From Spirulina major PCC 6313 (GTDB lineage Bacteria; Cyanobacteriota; Cyanobacteriia; Cyanobacteriales; Spirulinaceae), in NCBI RefSeq assembly GCF_001890765.1, contig NZ_KV878783.1, positions 1,028 through 65,027 on the forward strand: a stretch of 64,000 nucleotides of DNA, given 5' to 3'. Made by a program: the position numbers and the translations under genes. This document shows, in pieces, positions 26,352 to 35,849 of this stretch. The notes beneath the pieces were generated by a model, which saw only the letters and a program-made list of their open reading frames with translations, searched no databases and had not been told where the DNA came from. The number at the start of each line of letters is the position of its first letter. Position 1 is the stretch's first letter.

Positions 26352-27287
26352 TTAACTGGGTTTGGGGCGCGGTTCGCCGATGATTGAAATTGCCACGCCA
26401 ATCAGGAGGATCACGCCGCCGAGGAGGACAAAACGGCCGGGGATTTCGCTGAAGAGGGCCCAGCCCATGAGGCTAGAGCCAATGGGTTCAAAGAGGATGG
26501 CGAGGGTGACGATGGTGGGGGAAATTTGGGTGACTGACCAGTTAATCACGGTGTGGCCGATGAGTTGCGGCAGGATGGCCATGAGGAGGATGCAGCCGTA
26601 GACGAGGGGGGGATAGCCGAGGTAGGAAATGTTGAAGATGGGGGGGAGGGGCAAAAGAACGATCGCAGCGACGGCATAGGCGATCGCCACATATTGACCG
26701 ATGCTCAACCCGCGCCGCTGGGCTTCGCGACCGAGCATGAAATAGAAACTCGCCATCCAAGACCCCACGAGGGCGAGGGCATCACCGAGGAGGGGCGCGG
26801 TTCCCGATGCGCTGCCCTGAGCACCGCCCCAGGCAATGACCATGCCGCCGGTGAGGGCGATCGCAATGCCGCCCACGGTGATCCCGGTGGGTCGTCGTCC
26901 AAACCAGAGCCAACTGAGGAGGGCCACCCACACCGGGTTTGTGGTGACGAGGGCGGTGGAGGCGGCGATGGAGGTGAACGAGAGGGAGGTGAACCAGGTG
27001 GCGAAGTGGAGGGCGAGACAGCATCCGGCGGCGATCGCATAACCCCAAGTGGCCCCGGAAATGGTTTTCACCGGGAGCGATCGCCACGCGGGCACGAGGA
27101 ACACACTGGCCATCACCAACCGCATCGCCGCTAAAAATAAACTAAATCCCAACCCCTGCGTTGCCGCACTGGCTAAGGCGACCCGGATAATGGGGGCCGA
27201 GGTGGCGACGGCCATCACCCCCAGGATTAAAATCAGCCAAACCTGCCAAAGGGCGGGTTTTTGAGGAAACACAGACATACAGCACAT
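26352..27287 (-). CDS. DMT-superfamily (EamA) transporter
   Basis: This is an inner-membrane protein of about 311 residues with ten hydrophobic segments in two EamA repeats. The repeats show phrases such as SIAASTALVTTNPVWVALLSW and the second-half LAILFEPIGSSLMGWALFSE. Members export small metabolites or amino acids. The substrate is unknown. The gene is divergent from the YdcF-like gene, with about 140 bp between the two starts. Confidence 0.88.
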   Translation of the reverse strand: MCCMSVFPQKPALWQVWLILILGVMAVATSAPIIRVALASAATQGLGFSLFLAAMRLVMASVFLVPAWRSLPVKTISGATWGYAIAAGCCLALHFATWFTSLSFTSIAASTALVTTNPVWVALLSWLWFGRRPTGITVGGIAIALTGGMVIAWGGAQGSASGTAPLLGDALALVGSWMASFYFMLGREAQRRGLSIGQYVAIAYAVAAIVLLPLPPIFNISYLGYPPLVYGCILLMAILPQLIGHTVINWSVTQISPTIVTLAILFEPIGSSLMGWALFSEIPGRFVLLGGVILLIGVAISIIGEPRPKPS

Positions 27288-27431
27288 GGGATAGAATTCC
27301 CCAAACTGCGGAAGACTTGGGATCTTCTGCTAGGGTCGAACTTGGCCATTCTAAGGGGCAGAGAACGGCGATCGCTCGGTCTCCCATTGCCTATGCTACG
27401 GTGAAGGAAAATTGTGCGATCGCTCCTCACC

Positions 27432-28130
27432 ATGGGCTTTTTCTCATTACTGCGTCGTCGTTCTCCCTGGTCTACCGTGCTGAAAGTGGGATTGGGTCTA
27501 GTGGCGATCCTCACAATTAGCCTCGGTTTGCGCCTCACCCTCGCCGCCCAGCAGCCCATTGATGCCGTGCTCGTGTTGGGGGGTAGCATCCGCCGCGAAA
27601 TCTACGCCGCCCAAAGTGTCGCCCAACAGCCTGACATTCCGGTGTTAATTTCCAGTGGATCGCCGCCGCCTTGTATCTTTTTGGTGTTTGAACGCGAACA
27701 GGCCTTAAGCGATCGCATCTGGCTCGAAACCTGCGCCCACAACACCTTTGAAAACTTCTACTACACCACTCCGATTTTGCGCCGCTGGCAAGCCCGCCAT
27801 GTGCAACTCCTCACCTCCCCATCCCATCTCCCCCGCGCCCTCTGGCTGGCTCGGATTCACCTCGGCATCCATGGCATTTGGGTGGCACTTGATCCAGTGG
27901 AGGAAACAGGGCGACCGGGCAATACTGAATCCTGGCTCAAAACCGATGTAGATGTGCTGCGCAGCGTAGCTTGGGCGGTGGTGAGTTTAGTGTGGAAACC
28001 GCCGTGCGATCGCGTCCGTCCCCTCACCCAAATCAACCTAGAACGCGCCCTCCGCCAAGGCTTCAAATGTGAACATCAAGGCCAACTCGATCGCCTCATC
28101 CAAGAGCGACAAAAGACCCTCTCACCATAA
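27432..28130 (+). CDS. YdcF/SanA-like protein (DUF218)
   Basis: This is a ~232-residue protein with one N-terminal membrane segment and a DUF218 domain. The domain signature DAVLVLGGS is followed by AHNTFENFYYT and LLTSPSHLPRALWLAR. The fold is Rossmann-like, and relatives have been linked to envelope integrity. I chose the ATG at 27432 over a GTG at 27414. The membrane-protein gene downstream starts 41 bp later and may be co-transcribed. Confidence 0.85.
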   Translation: MGFFSLLRRRSPWSTVLKVGLGLVAILTISLGLRLTLAAQQPIDAVLVLGGSIRREIYAAQSVAQQPDIPVLISSGSPPPCIFLVFEREQALSDRIWLETCAHNTFENFYYTTPILRRWQARHVQLLTSPSHLPRALWLARIHLGIHGIWVALDPVEETGRPGNTESWLKTDVDVLRSVAWAVVSLVWKPPCDRVRPLTQINLERALRQGFKCEHQGQLDRLIQERQKTLSP

Positions 28131-28171
28131 TGCTATCGTGGGAGAATTAGCCATCTAATCCCATCCCCGCT

Positions 28172-29188
28172 ATGAGTAAATCTCTCCCCAATCTACCCTC
28201 ATTGGCAACATTGTTATCGGGACAAAACATTGTATTTGGGGGGATTATCTGGTCAGTGGTAACCTTCTGGTTTTTCGCCCTCTTTAGCATTCCGATTCCC
28301 GGTGAAGAGAACCCCCTCTGGTATCTGCTCGGCACGTATGCCCTAGAAACCCTACCCTTCATCCTCGCCACCTGGCTCTGTTACCGCAACTGGAAAAGCC
28401 CCCAAATTGCCAGCGGTCGAGATGTGTGGCTCTTCATCGGCCTCGGTCTCGGCTCCTATTCCATCGGTAACTTCCTCTTTGGCATGTGGGAACTGTACTT
28501 TAATCTTGATCCTGAAATTTCCCCCGCCGACCTTTTTTACATCAGCTTCACCATTTGCGTCGGCTTTGGCATGATTTTGGCCGTGCTTCCCCGTCGTCTC
28601 AACCTTGAACCCAAACAATGGTTAATTGTCGGAGGTGTTGCTGTTTTGGGGACTCTCCTCGCCGTATGGCTCAAACTCGCGACGATCAATAAGGAAGAGG
28701 CGATCGCTGAAGTCCCCCCCACCCCCAGCACCGAAGCCGTCCAACCTGCTCCCGCCGCCGATCCCAACGCTCCCGCCGCCGTCACGGCCCCAGCCATTCC
28801 TGCAGCAGAAGCAGAAAGCGAAAAGCTGCCGCCAGGGTGGGTGATGGCCTTGGATGAGTTTTTGGTGGTGTTTGCCACGCCGGTCAACTTGTTTTATTCC
28901 ATTTCAGATGTGGCGTTAATGGTGATTGCAGCGACGTTGCTGATGGCATTTTGGGGGGGGCGATTTTCCCAGTCGTGGCGAATGATCGGGGCGGCGGCGT
29001 TGGCGAAATATGTGGCGGATTTGGCGTTTTATGTGGCGTTGTCGTTGCCGGGTAACTACGAAAGTGGCGGCTTGATGGATGTGTTTTATGTGTTTAGTGG
29101 GGTGTTGTATTCCATTGGGGCGGCGTTGGAATATGACGTGTCTACGAGTCGTTCCGGGCGGGGACGACGGCGACGGGGCGGGGGTTAG
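28172..29188 (+). CDS. Cyanobacterial multi-pass membrane protein of unknown function
   Basis: This is a 338-residue protein that I do not recognise. It has about seven hydrophobic helices. Between helices five and six there is an Ala/Pro-rich linker (residues ~170-215). The C-terminus is strongly basic (RSGRGRRRRGGG). Conserved-looking parts are WELYFNLDPEISPADLFYI and the YYVFSGVLYSIGAALEYD-like end. It follows the YdcF-like gene closely. Confidence 0.75.
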   Translation: MSKSLPNLPSLATLLSGQNIVFGGIIWSVVTFWFFALFSIPIPGEENPLWYLLGTYALETLPFILATWLCYRNWKSPQIASGRDVWLFIGLGLGSYSIGNFLFGMWELYFNLDPEISPADLFYISFTICVGFGMILAVLPRRLNLEPKQWLIVGGVAVLGTLLAVWLKLATINKEEAIAEVPPTPSTEAVQPAPAADPNAPAAVTAPAIPAAEAESEKLPPGWVMALDEFLVVFATPVNLFYSISDVALMVIAATLLMAFWGGRFSQSWRMIGAAALAKYVADLAFYVALSLPGNYESGGLMDVFYVFSGVLYSIGAALEYDVSTSRSGRGRRRRGGG

Positions 29189-29207
29189 GCAGGACTGGAT
29201 TGAGTCG

Positions 29208-29582
29208 TTAAAACACGTTGAGCATTTGGGCGGCTTGGAGCAGGCCAGGGATGGCGGTGGGGGGCCAATTGCCTTCGGCGCGGCGGCCCTGGTTAAGGAT
29301 GAGGCGGAGGCTGTAGTGGTGGGGGAGGCCGTCGGCTTCGAGCCAGAGAGATTCACCCTCGACGGCGCAGGTGAGGTGTTCTTCGGCCATGAGTTCGGGG
29401 GTGATCGAAGCGATCGCATCGCCCAACTGTTGCAAGAGGCGACAAAACTCCTGAAGCTCCACCACCGTCAGTTCCACCGCCCAATCCTCCCCCCCCACCA
29501 ATCCGGCATAATCCTCCGCCTGCGGATTCCACCCCAACCGCCAACCCTCCCCAGTTTTTAAAATTCGTTCCACCCTGGCCAC
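29208..29582 (-). CDS. DUF1818 family protein
   Basis: This is a 124-residue protein from a GTG start. It matches the cyanobacterial and plastid DUF1818 family (RILKTGEGWRLGWNP, then EDWAVELTVVELQEFCRLLQ and the C-terminal WPPTAIPGLLQAAQML). Function is unknown. It is convergent with the membrane-protein gene and divergent from gcvH. Confidence 0.85.
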   Translation of the reverse strand: MARVERILKTGEGWRLGWNPQAEDYAGLVGGEDWAVELTVVELQEFCRLLQQLGDAIASITPELMAEEHLTCAVEGESLWLEADGLPHHYSLRLILNQGRRAEGNWPPTAIPGLLQAAQMLNVF

Positions 29583-29695
29583 ACCCCTCGATCAAAAATT
29601 CTCAAATTTCTCGATCCAACACCAACGAAGCCCTGGTTTCATAGTAGGGTTAAGAGTGATGAAATGCACGCTGAATCATAGTTTGAGGGATCACC

Positions 29696-30094
29696 ATGGC
29701 TTTTGAATATCCGGAGGACTTGAAGTACCTCGACTCCCATGAATATGTCCGCTTGGATGGCGAAATTGCCACCATTGGGATCACATCCTTCGCCCTTGAC
29801 CAATTGGGAGACATTGTCTTTCTGGAATTGCCGGAAATGGGCGATGATGTCGAAGCGGGCGAAGGATTTGGCACGATTGAATCAGTGAAAGCGGTGGAGG
29901 ATCTCAAAGCCCCCATCAGCGGCACGGTGATCGATCGCAATGAAGGGTTGATCGATGCGCCGGAATCTCTCGCAGAAGATCCCTACGGCGAAGGATGGTT
30001 AATCAAAATTCGCATCGCCGATCCCGATGGGGATCTAGAGGATGTGTTAACCGCTGCGGAATATAAGGCCCAGGTCGAAGGTGACGAAGAATAA
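29696..30094 (+). CDS. gcvH: Glycine cleavage system H protein
   Basis: This lipoyl carrier of the glycine cleavage complex shuttles the aminomethyl group from P to T protein, in cyanobacteria mainly for photorespiratory glycine. The 132-residue protein has the lipoylated lysine K65 in [12 protein letters not shown]. The usual opening ([13 protein letters not shown]) and the end [10 protein letters not shown] are present. The genes for P, T and L proteins are not in the window, and no glycine riboswitch is seen in the short upstream spacer. Confidence 0.95.
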   Translation: MAFEYPEDLKYLDSHEYVRLDGEIATIGITSFALDQLGDIVFLELPEMGDDVEAGEGFGTIESVKAVEDLKAPISGTVIDRNEGLIDAPESLAEDPYGEGWLIKIRIADPDGDLEDVLTAAEYKAQVEGDEE

Positions 30095-30170
30095 GGCCGT
30101 GCTTCGCAGAGCCTGAGTTGATCGAAGGTTGAGTCTGTTCAAGCCTCAGCCTTCTGTTCTAGTGAACTGC

Positions 30171-30986
30171 TCAAACAAAAATGCGATGTTGCAGCGAGGG
30201 CATTTGGCGGCGCACTTGGTGGAGACAGTCGGGGTTAATTTCTGCGATCGCCATCTCCTGATCCGACCCCGCATCCGACAGCACCGTCCCCCACGGGTCA
30301 ATAATCATCGCATGGCCGTGGGTGTGGCGCAGTCCGTAATGATTCCCCGCTTGGGCCGGCGCAATCACATAACAGGTATTTTCGATCGCACGGGCTTGAA
30401 GCAACACTTGCCAATGGTCTTTCCCGGTGTAGGCGGTGAAGGCAGCCGGCACAAACAACACATCCGCCCCCGCTTTGGACAAGTGGCGGTAGAGTTCCGG
30501 GAAGCGCACGTCATAGCACACCGATAACCCCAGATTGCCAAAGGTCTCAGAGGCATAAATCTTGGGCAACTCATTCCCCGCCATCACCGTACTCGATTCG
30601 CAGTAGGTATTGCCATCGGGAAGATCCACATCAAAGAGATGTACCTTGTGGTAGCGCGTCAATTCTTCCCCATTGGGCGCGATCAGCAGGGCTGTATTAC
30701 AAACTTTATCCCCGGAGGCGGTGGGAACAGGAAAGCCTCCCCCCAAGAGCGTCACTTGATAGCGTTGGGCCATGGTGCGGAGAAATTGCTCGCTTTTTTC
30801 TGCGATCGCCGCTGCCTGAGCCATTTTCTCTTCCTCAAGACCCATGAACGAGAAATTTTCAGGTAAACACACCAACTCAGCCCCGCGCCGCACCGCTAGA
30901 TCAATGCGCTCCTCGGCCTCTAGCAAGTTTTCCATTAAATTCGGTTTGCTCGTCATTTGAAGAGCGGCAGCGAGGTAAGGCTTCAT
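30171..30986 (-). CDS. Nitrilase-superfamily amidase (Nit1-like)
   Basis: This is a 271-residue carbon-nitrogen hydrolase with the Glu-Lys-Cys triad: E43 in CLPENFSF, K114 in RYHKVHLFD and C157 in LSVCYDVRFPEL. Its phrases are those of the Nit1/YbeM branch, which hydrolyses deaminated glutathione. That substrate is inferred from family resemblance. It ends about 75 bp from gcvH on the opposite strand. Confidence 0.9.
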   Translation of the reverse strand: MKPYLAAALQMTSKPNLMENLLEAEERIDLAVRRGAELVCLPENFSFMGLEEEKMAQAAAIAEKSEQFLRTMAQRYQVTLLGGGFPVPTASGDKVCNTALLIAPNGEELTRYHKVHLFDVDLPDGNTYCESSTVMAGNELPKIYASETFGNLGLSVCYDVRFPELYRHLSKAGADVLFVPAAFTAYTGKDHWQVLLQARAIENTCYVIAPAQAGNHYGLRHTHGHAMIIDPWGTVLSDAGSDQEMAIAEINPDCLHQVRRQMPSLQHRIFV

Positions 30987-31196
30987 GGATGTCTATCGGT
31001 TACAGGTCAAGGCGTTGAGATGATTTCAATCATACCGTACTCAGTTCCCTACGACACAGGGAACTGATAACAATCAACAGAAAGGATTGATCGAGATCAT
31101 AGGGTATCGGTGGCTTTCTTCAGTATTCTTGCGAATGAGGGGAATAACCTTCACGGGGTCTCACCCCTTCCGGTGATATTGAAAGGATGATGTGTT

Positions 31197-31412
31197 GTGG
31201 CTAGTATTCGTGAAATCGTTCAAGATGCATTTCGTCAAGGCTATCTCTGCGTCGAGGCAGAAAACAAGCTGCGGCACTTACTGCTAAGCTGCACAGCCGA
31301 TGATGTGGTCTTATTTACCCAGCTTCAACTCGCCATCATGGACGGACGAGTCACCCAAGAAGCCCGCGAACAGTTTTATCGTCGCCAAGCAATGACCACT
31401 GTCGCGGTCTAA
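31197..31412 (+). CDS. Small conserved cyanobacterial protein
   Basis: This is a 71-residue protein from a GTG start with a Shine-Dalgarno-like AAAGGA about 10 bp upstream. The sequence (IREIVQDAFRQGYLCVEAENKL, then LQLAIMDGRVTQEARE) is helical and resembles short hypothetical proteins common in cyanobacteria. I cannot assign a function. It lies next to a large repeat array. Confidence 0.65.
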   Translation: MASIREIVQDAFRQGYLCVEAENKLRHLLLSCTADDVVLFTQLQLAIMDGRVTQEAREQFYRRQAMTTVAV

Positions 31413-31452
31413 CCCTAGGAATTTTCGCTGATCCATCACCCCAGTTGCACGT

Positions 31453-31660
31453 CTGGATTGGGTCTGAATGAGCCAGAGGCTCACACTCCCAGGGCTGAAT
31501 TAATCTGGATTGGGTCTGAATGAGCCAGAGGCTCACACTCCCAGGGCTGAATTAATCTGGATTGGGTCTGAATGAGCCAGAGGCTCACACTCCCAGGGCT
31601 GAATTAATCTGGATTGGGTCTGAATGAGCCAGAGGCTCACACTCCCAGGGCTGAATTAAT
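31453..31660 (+). repeat. Four tandem 52-bp repeats, each with a hairpin
   Basis: Four near-identical 52-bp units start at 31453, 31505, 31557 and 31609. Each contains TGAGCC-AGA-GGCTCA with the linkers CTGGATTGGGTC and CCCAGGGCTGAATTAAT. The exact copy spacing points to recent duplication of one hairpin with its surroundings. Confidence 0.93.
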
Positions 31661-31670
31661 CCTGTGGAGT

Positions 31671-31687
31671 GCGAGCTTCTAGCTCGC
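31671..31687 (+). repeat. Hairpin repeat GCGAGCT-TCT-AGCTCGC
   Basis: A perfect 7-bp stem with TCT loop, preceded by GGAGT and followed at once by the 18-bp tandem array. Its last bases CTCGCT are the first bases of the array unit. Confidence 0.85.
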
Positions 31688-31960
31688 TGCAAAATAAAAT
31701 CTCGCTGCAAAATAAAATCTCGTTGCAAAATAAAATCTCGTTGCAAGATAAAATCTCGTTGCAAGATAAAATCTCGCTGCAAAATAAAATCTCGTTGCAA
31801 AATAAAATCTCGTTGCAAAATAAAATCTCGTTGCAAAATAAAATCTCGCTGCAAAATAAAATCTCGCTGCAAAATAAAATCTCGCTGCAAAATAAAATCT
31901 CGCTGCAAAATAAAATCTCGCTGCAAAATAAAATCTCGCTGCAAAATAAAATCTCGTTGC
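31682..31960 (+). repeat. Fifteen-unit 18-bp tandem repeat
   Basis: Fifteen copies of CTCGCTGCAAAATAAAAT, with variants CTCGTTGC and GCAAGATAAAAT. Since 18 is a multiple of three, several frames stay open and give hexapeptide-repeat ORFs (LQNKIS on plus, LQRDFI on minus). These are not accepted as genes. Variants are grouped, so the array spread in blocks. Confidence 0.93.
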
Positions 31961-32042
31961 CCTGATCTCAGGCGTAGCTGAGGGGGAAAGAGTGGGGGGT
32001 GAGGGATTTTAGGGAGCAACAAACCGAAATTTGGCTACTCTC

Positions 32043-35000
32043 TTAATCTGAGGCGGTTAACGTCTGCTCCACTTGGGCTTCGGCAGCATGGACAATGGTG
32101 CGGAGTTGATCCAAGAGAGCGGGATCAACCTGTTGCCAGAGGCCGCGCTGATGGGCTTCGAGTAAACGCTCGGTCATGTCCCGCAAGGCCCAGGGATTTT
32201 TCGCCTCAATGAACGATCGCACCGCCTCATCTAATACATAAGCCTCCGCCACCCCTTGATACATAAAATCCTCCACACAATGGGCCGTCGCATCGTAGGC
32301 AAACAAATAATCCACCGTCGCCGCCAACTCAAACGCCCCTTTATAACCATGACGCATCACCCCGGCGATCCATTTCGGATTCACCACCCGCGACCGATAA
32401 ACGCGGGTGATTTCTTCATTGAGATGGCGGACTTTGGGGTTTTGGGGTTGGGAATTGTCGCCGAAATAGGTGATCGGTTGTTGCCCGGAAACGTGGCGCA
32501 CCGCTGCCGTTAAACCGCCTTGAAATTGATAATAATCATCGGAATCGAGCAAGTCATGTTCGCGATTGTCTTGGTTATGGAGGACAATTTGGCGATCGCT
32601 CAACCGCCGTTCAAAGGCTTCCGGCGCGGCATGACCCCGCCCCGAACCGGTGTAGGCGTAGCTGCTCCAATTCATATAGGCCCGCGCCAAATCTGCGTCA
32701 CTCGTCCAATTTTGCGCCTCAATCAACCCCTGTAACCCGGCTCCGTAGGCTCCCGGTTTCGAGCCGAAAATCCGGTATTGGGCACGGGTTTGGGCTTGGT
32801 CGGGGGGGAGTCCGGCGGCTTGCCACTGGGTGCGATCGCATTCCACCTGGGCAGCGAGGGGGTTTTGATCGGCGGGTTCGTCGAGTTGGGCGACGGTGGT
32901 AATGGCGCGATCGAGCAGGTCAATTAAATTGGGGAATCCATCCCGGAAAAACCCCGAAATCCGCACCATCACATCCACCCGCGGCCGCCCCAACACACCC
33001 AGAGGAATCACCTCAAAATCCACCACCCGCCGCGCCAATCCATCCCAAATCGGCTGCACCCCCAACAGGGCCAGGGCTTGAGCCACATCATCGCCTCCGG
33101 TGCGCATCGTGGACGTACCCCACACCGAGAGGGCGAGACGGCGCGGATAGTCCCCCTCCTCTTGGGTGTAGCGTTCGATCACCCGCTCGGCAGCGACGCG
33201 CCCCACTGACCACGCGGTTTCGGTGGGAATGGCGCGAATATCCACGGAGTAAAAATTACGGCCCGTGGGTAATACTTCCGGACGGCCACGGGTGGGCGCA
33301 CCACTGGGCCCGGCGGGGATGTATTCCCCATTTAAACCCCGCAGGAGTTGGGTGATTTCGTGGCGGGTTTGGGCGAGGTTGGGGATTAATGTGGTGGTGA
33401 TCCAGTGGAGTTCAGTGGTAGTGGCGGGGCCTAATACCCTCATCCCCAGCCCTTCTCCCACGGGAGAAGGGAGTCTGAAGCCCTCTCCTGCGGGAGAGAG
33501 TTGGGTGAGGGTTGGCATAACCTGAGTTTCGATCAGTTGAATCGCGGTTTCTTCCAAATATTCCACAAGATCGCCAACGGTTTTTTGGGGAGATTCAGGC
33601 GTAGAAATAGCCGTGCTGTAGTCTTCATTCAGCAGGTCGGGATCGTAGCCGAGATCGGCGGCGATCGCTCGCGTCAGACCCAACCGATGGAAACCGGGAG
33701 CGCGGGCGATCGCAATCACCAAATCACGCCACTGTCGCCCCGTGGGAACCTGACCGAAAATATGTAAGCCGTCGCGAATTTGGGCTTCTTTCAGTTCGCA
33801 GAGATAGCCATCGGCACGGGTGAGAAAGGCCGCGAGGGATTGGCGATCTACAGAATCAATGCCTAGATCTTGGTTAAAATTGCAAGCTTGGACAGCGGCG
33901 GTGATGCGATCGCCAATCAAATTTAACCGCGACGGGTCAAGGGTTTGGGCTTCGTAATATTCATCAATTAACGCCTCAATCTGCTGCAATGGCCCGTACA
34001 ATTCCGCACGAGTTAGGGGCGGCGTGAGGTGGTCTAAAATCACCGCTTGGCTGCGTCGTTTTGCCTGAGAACCTTCCCCCGGATCATTAACAATAAAGGG
34101 GTAAAAATTCGGGATTGCCCCTAAAGCAACTTCCGGATAACAGTGATTGGACAGGGCCAAACTTTTCCCCGGCAACCATTCCAAATTGCCATGTTTGCCC
34201 ACATGAACGATCGCATCGGCCCCAAACTGCGATCGCACCCAATAGTAATAGCCGAGATAGTCATGGGTAGGTTCTAAATCCGGGGCGTGATAGTTGAGAC
34301 TGGGATCGCGATCGTAGCCCCGCGAGGGTTGAATCCCGATGAAACTATTGCCCAATTGCAACCCGGCAACTTGAATAGATTTCCCGTCAAATTCCCCCCA
34401 GCGAGCGATAACACCCTGTTGCACCGCCTCCGGTAGAGTTGCGAAATAAGCCCGATAGTCTGCCACCGGGAGGGATTGATGCACCCGACGCACGCCCCAA
34501 CTTTCCGGATCATTGGTCACACTTGCGGTGAGTTGCCGGATTAGATCATCACCGGTTGCGGGAATATTGCCGACGCTGTAACCCTCATTCTGTAGAGCGT
34601 TGAGGATTTCGATACAACTCGCGGGCGTATCCAAACCCACGCCATTGGCAAGACGGCCATCACGGTTGGGATAGTTGGCAAGGATGAGGGCAACGCGGCG
34701 ATCGCGCTTCGACTTGCGGCGCAAGTTGACCCATTGGGCGGCGAGGTCGGTGATGAAGGTGATGCGATCGCGCCTCGGTTGATAGACCACCACATCCGTT
34801 TCGAGTTGCTCATGGCGTGTTGCCACGGATTTAAACGAAATTGCCCGCCCAATAATCCGCCCGTCTACCTCCGGCAACGCCACATTCATCGCCACATCAC
34901 GAGGACTTAAACCCTGTGCGCCTGCTTCCCATTGGGCTTCTGTGCCACCGCTGAGAATGGCTTGGATAATCGGTACATTTAGATCTCCCCACAGTTTCGG

Positions 35001-35849
35001 CTGCTGTTCTTGCCCTAATTTTGCCAGAGAAAAACTGGTGGTATTAATCAGTACATCAATTCCGGCTAATGCCGTTAATAATTCAGCTTGTAATTCCTGG
35101 TCTTGTAATGAAGAAATAAACACAGGGCGGGGGGTAATTCCCTTGGCTTGTAACGCATCACAAAGGGACTGAATCGGGGCAGTATTTCCCGCTAAATAAT
35201 GGGCGCGATAGAAGAGAATGCCCACAGTTCCAGATACCCTCATCCCCGGCCCTTCTCCCCCAGGCGCAGGGAGTTCTAAGCCCGCTCCCGTGGGAGAGGG
35301 TTGGGTGAGGGCCCCCAAACGCGGCACAGGCTGCGGCGGTTTCGTGGCGTAAGTTGTGCCTAAGCCGTGATTGCTCACCCAGCGCAAACTGTGGGCAATA
35401 TTTTCTATGCCGCCTTCAATCCAATAATTCCAAAGCTGATTAACCACGCCTAAAGATGCGGTGGATTGGCTGATCAGTTCGGGATCGGGGCGATCGTCAC
35501 CGGGCAACACGCAGAGCAAAGCCCCGGTTTTCGCCGCCACCTCCTTCACCACTTCCAACCCATAAGACCAATACGATCGCCCCCCCAACAGCCGCAGCAC
35601 CATCACCCGCGCCGAACTCAGCACCTGGTCGGCGTAGTCGTCAATGCTCAGGGGTTGTTGAAGTTGGAGGAGGTTCACCGCCCGCACAGCGGGAAAGTCG
35701 GCGGGGAGGTGGGGCAGAGCGGCGGCGAGGGTTTGAATTTCGGTGTCGGCGCTGGTGAGAATGATGATCGGGGCGGGGGTTTGTGCAATGAAGATGACCC
35801 CGTCGGTGTCGGGAGTCCACCCGCCGGGTGTGGCTGCGATGCGGTGCAT
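32043..35849 (-). CDS. cobN: Cobaltochelatase subunit CobN with in-frame repeat insertions
   Basis: This is the large subunit of the ATP-dependent cobalt chelatase of aerobic cobalamin synthesis, related to the Mg-chelatase subunit ChlH. About 1268 residues run from the ATG at 35849 (a TTG at 35861 would add four). Family phrases include VHVGKHGNLEWLPGKSLALS, GEGSQAKRRSQAVILDHLTPP and the C-terminal AYAYTGSGRGHAAPEAFE. Two 75-bp copies of a dispersed palindromic element are inserted in frame, near residues 180-204 and 780-804. They add the related peptides LTQPSPTGAGLE and LTQLSPAGEGFR. No frameshift results. No cobalamin riboswitch is visible in the short upstream spacer. Confidence 0.93.
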   Translation of the reverse strand: MHRIAATPGGWTPDTDGVIFIAQTPAPIIILTSADTEIQTLAAALPHLPADFPAVRAVNLLQLQQPLSIDDYADQVLSSARVMVLRLLGGRSYWSYGLEVVKEVAAKTGALLCVLPGDDRPDPELISQSTASLGVVNQLWNYWIEGGIENIAHSLRWVSNHGLGTTYATKPPQPVPRLGALTQPSPTGAGLELPAPGGEGPGMRVSGTVGILFYRAHYLAGNTAPIQSLCDALQAKGITPRPVFISSLQDQELQAELLTALAGIDVLINTTSFSLAKLGQEQQPKLWGDLNVPIIQAILSGGTEAQWEAGAQGLSPRDVAMNVALPEVDGRIIGRAISFKSVATRHEQLETDVVVYQPRRDRITFITDLAAQWVNLRRKSKRDRRVALILANYPNRDGRLANGVGLDTPASCIEILNALQNEGYSVGNIPATGDDLIRQLTASVTNDPESWGVRRVHQSLPVADYRAYFATLPEAVQQGVIARWGEFDGKSIQVAGLQLGNSFIGIQPSRGYDRDPSLNYHAPDLEPTHDYLGYYYWVRSQFGADAIVHVGKHGNLEWLPGKSLALSNHCYPEVALGAIPNFYPFIVNDPGEGSQAKRRSQAVILDHLTPPLTRAELYGPLQQIEALIDEYYEAQTLDPSRLNLIGDRITAAVQACNFNQDLGIDSVDRQSLAAFLTRADGYLCELKEAQIRDGLHIFGQVPTGRQWRDLVIAIARAPGFHRLGLTRAIAADLGYDPDLLNEDYSTAISTPESPQKTVGDLVEYLEETAIQLIETQVMPTLTQLSPAGEGFRLPSPVGEGLGMRVLGPATTTELHWITTTLIPNLAQTRHEITQLLRGLNGEYIPAGPSGAPTRGRPEVLPTGRNFYSVDIRAIPTETAWSVGRVAAERVIERYTQEEGDYPRRLALSVWGTSTMRTGGDDVAQALALLGVQPIWDGLARRVVDFEVIPLGVLGRPRVDVMVRISGFFRDGFPNLIDLLDRAITTVAQLDEPADQNPLAAQVECDRTQWQAAGLPPDQAQTRAQYRIFGSKPGAYGAGLQGLIEAQNWTSDADLARAYMNWSSYAYTGSGRGHAAPEAFERRLSDRQIVLHNQDNREHDLLDSDDYYQFQGGLTAAVRHVSGQQPITYFGDNSQPQNPKVRHLNEEITRVYRSRVVNPKWIAGVMRHGYKGAFELAATVDYLFAYDATAHCVEDFMYQGVAEAYVLDEAVRSFIEAKNPWALRDMTERLLEAHQRGLWQQVDPALLDQLRTIVHAAEAQVEQTLTASD
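33437..33511 (+). repeat. 75-bp palindromic element inside cobN (copy 2)
   Basis: The element runs from CCCTCATCCCCAGCCC to GTTGGGTGAGGG with two inner palindromes (TTCTCCCACGGGAGAA and CTCTCCTGCGGGAGAG). Its length of 75 bp keeps the cobN frame open. The same structure recurs at 35237 and 39030 and in halves at 15817, 19102, 52820 and 52911. Confidence 0.9.
35237..35311 (+). repeat. 75-bp palindromic element inside cobN (copy 1)
   Basis: A second copy of exactly the same length as the one at 33437. It is diverged in the first inner palindrome (CTTCTCCCCCAGGCGCAGGG) but keeps the second (GCTCCCGTGGGAGAGG). It too is read through in frame. Confidence 0.9.

Noticed and set aside
31585-32022. 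Long ORFs on both strands across the 18-bp array
   Set aside because: They arise because an 18-bp unit keeps frames open. The peptides are pure hexapeptide repeats (LQRDFI, LQNKIS, RCKIKS) with no start context or family match.
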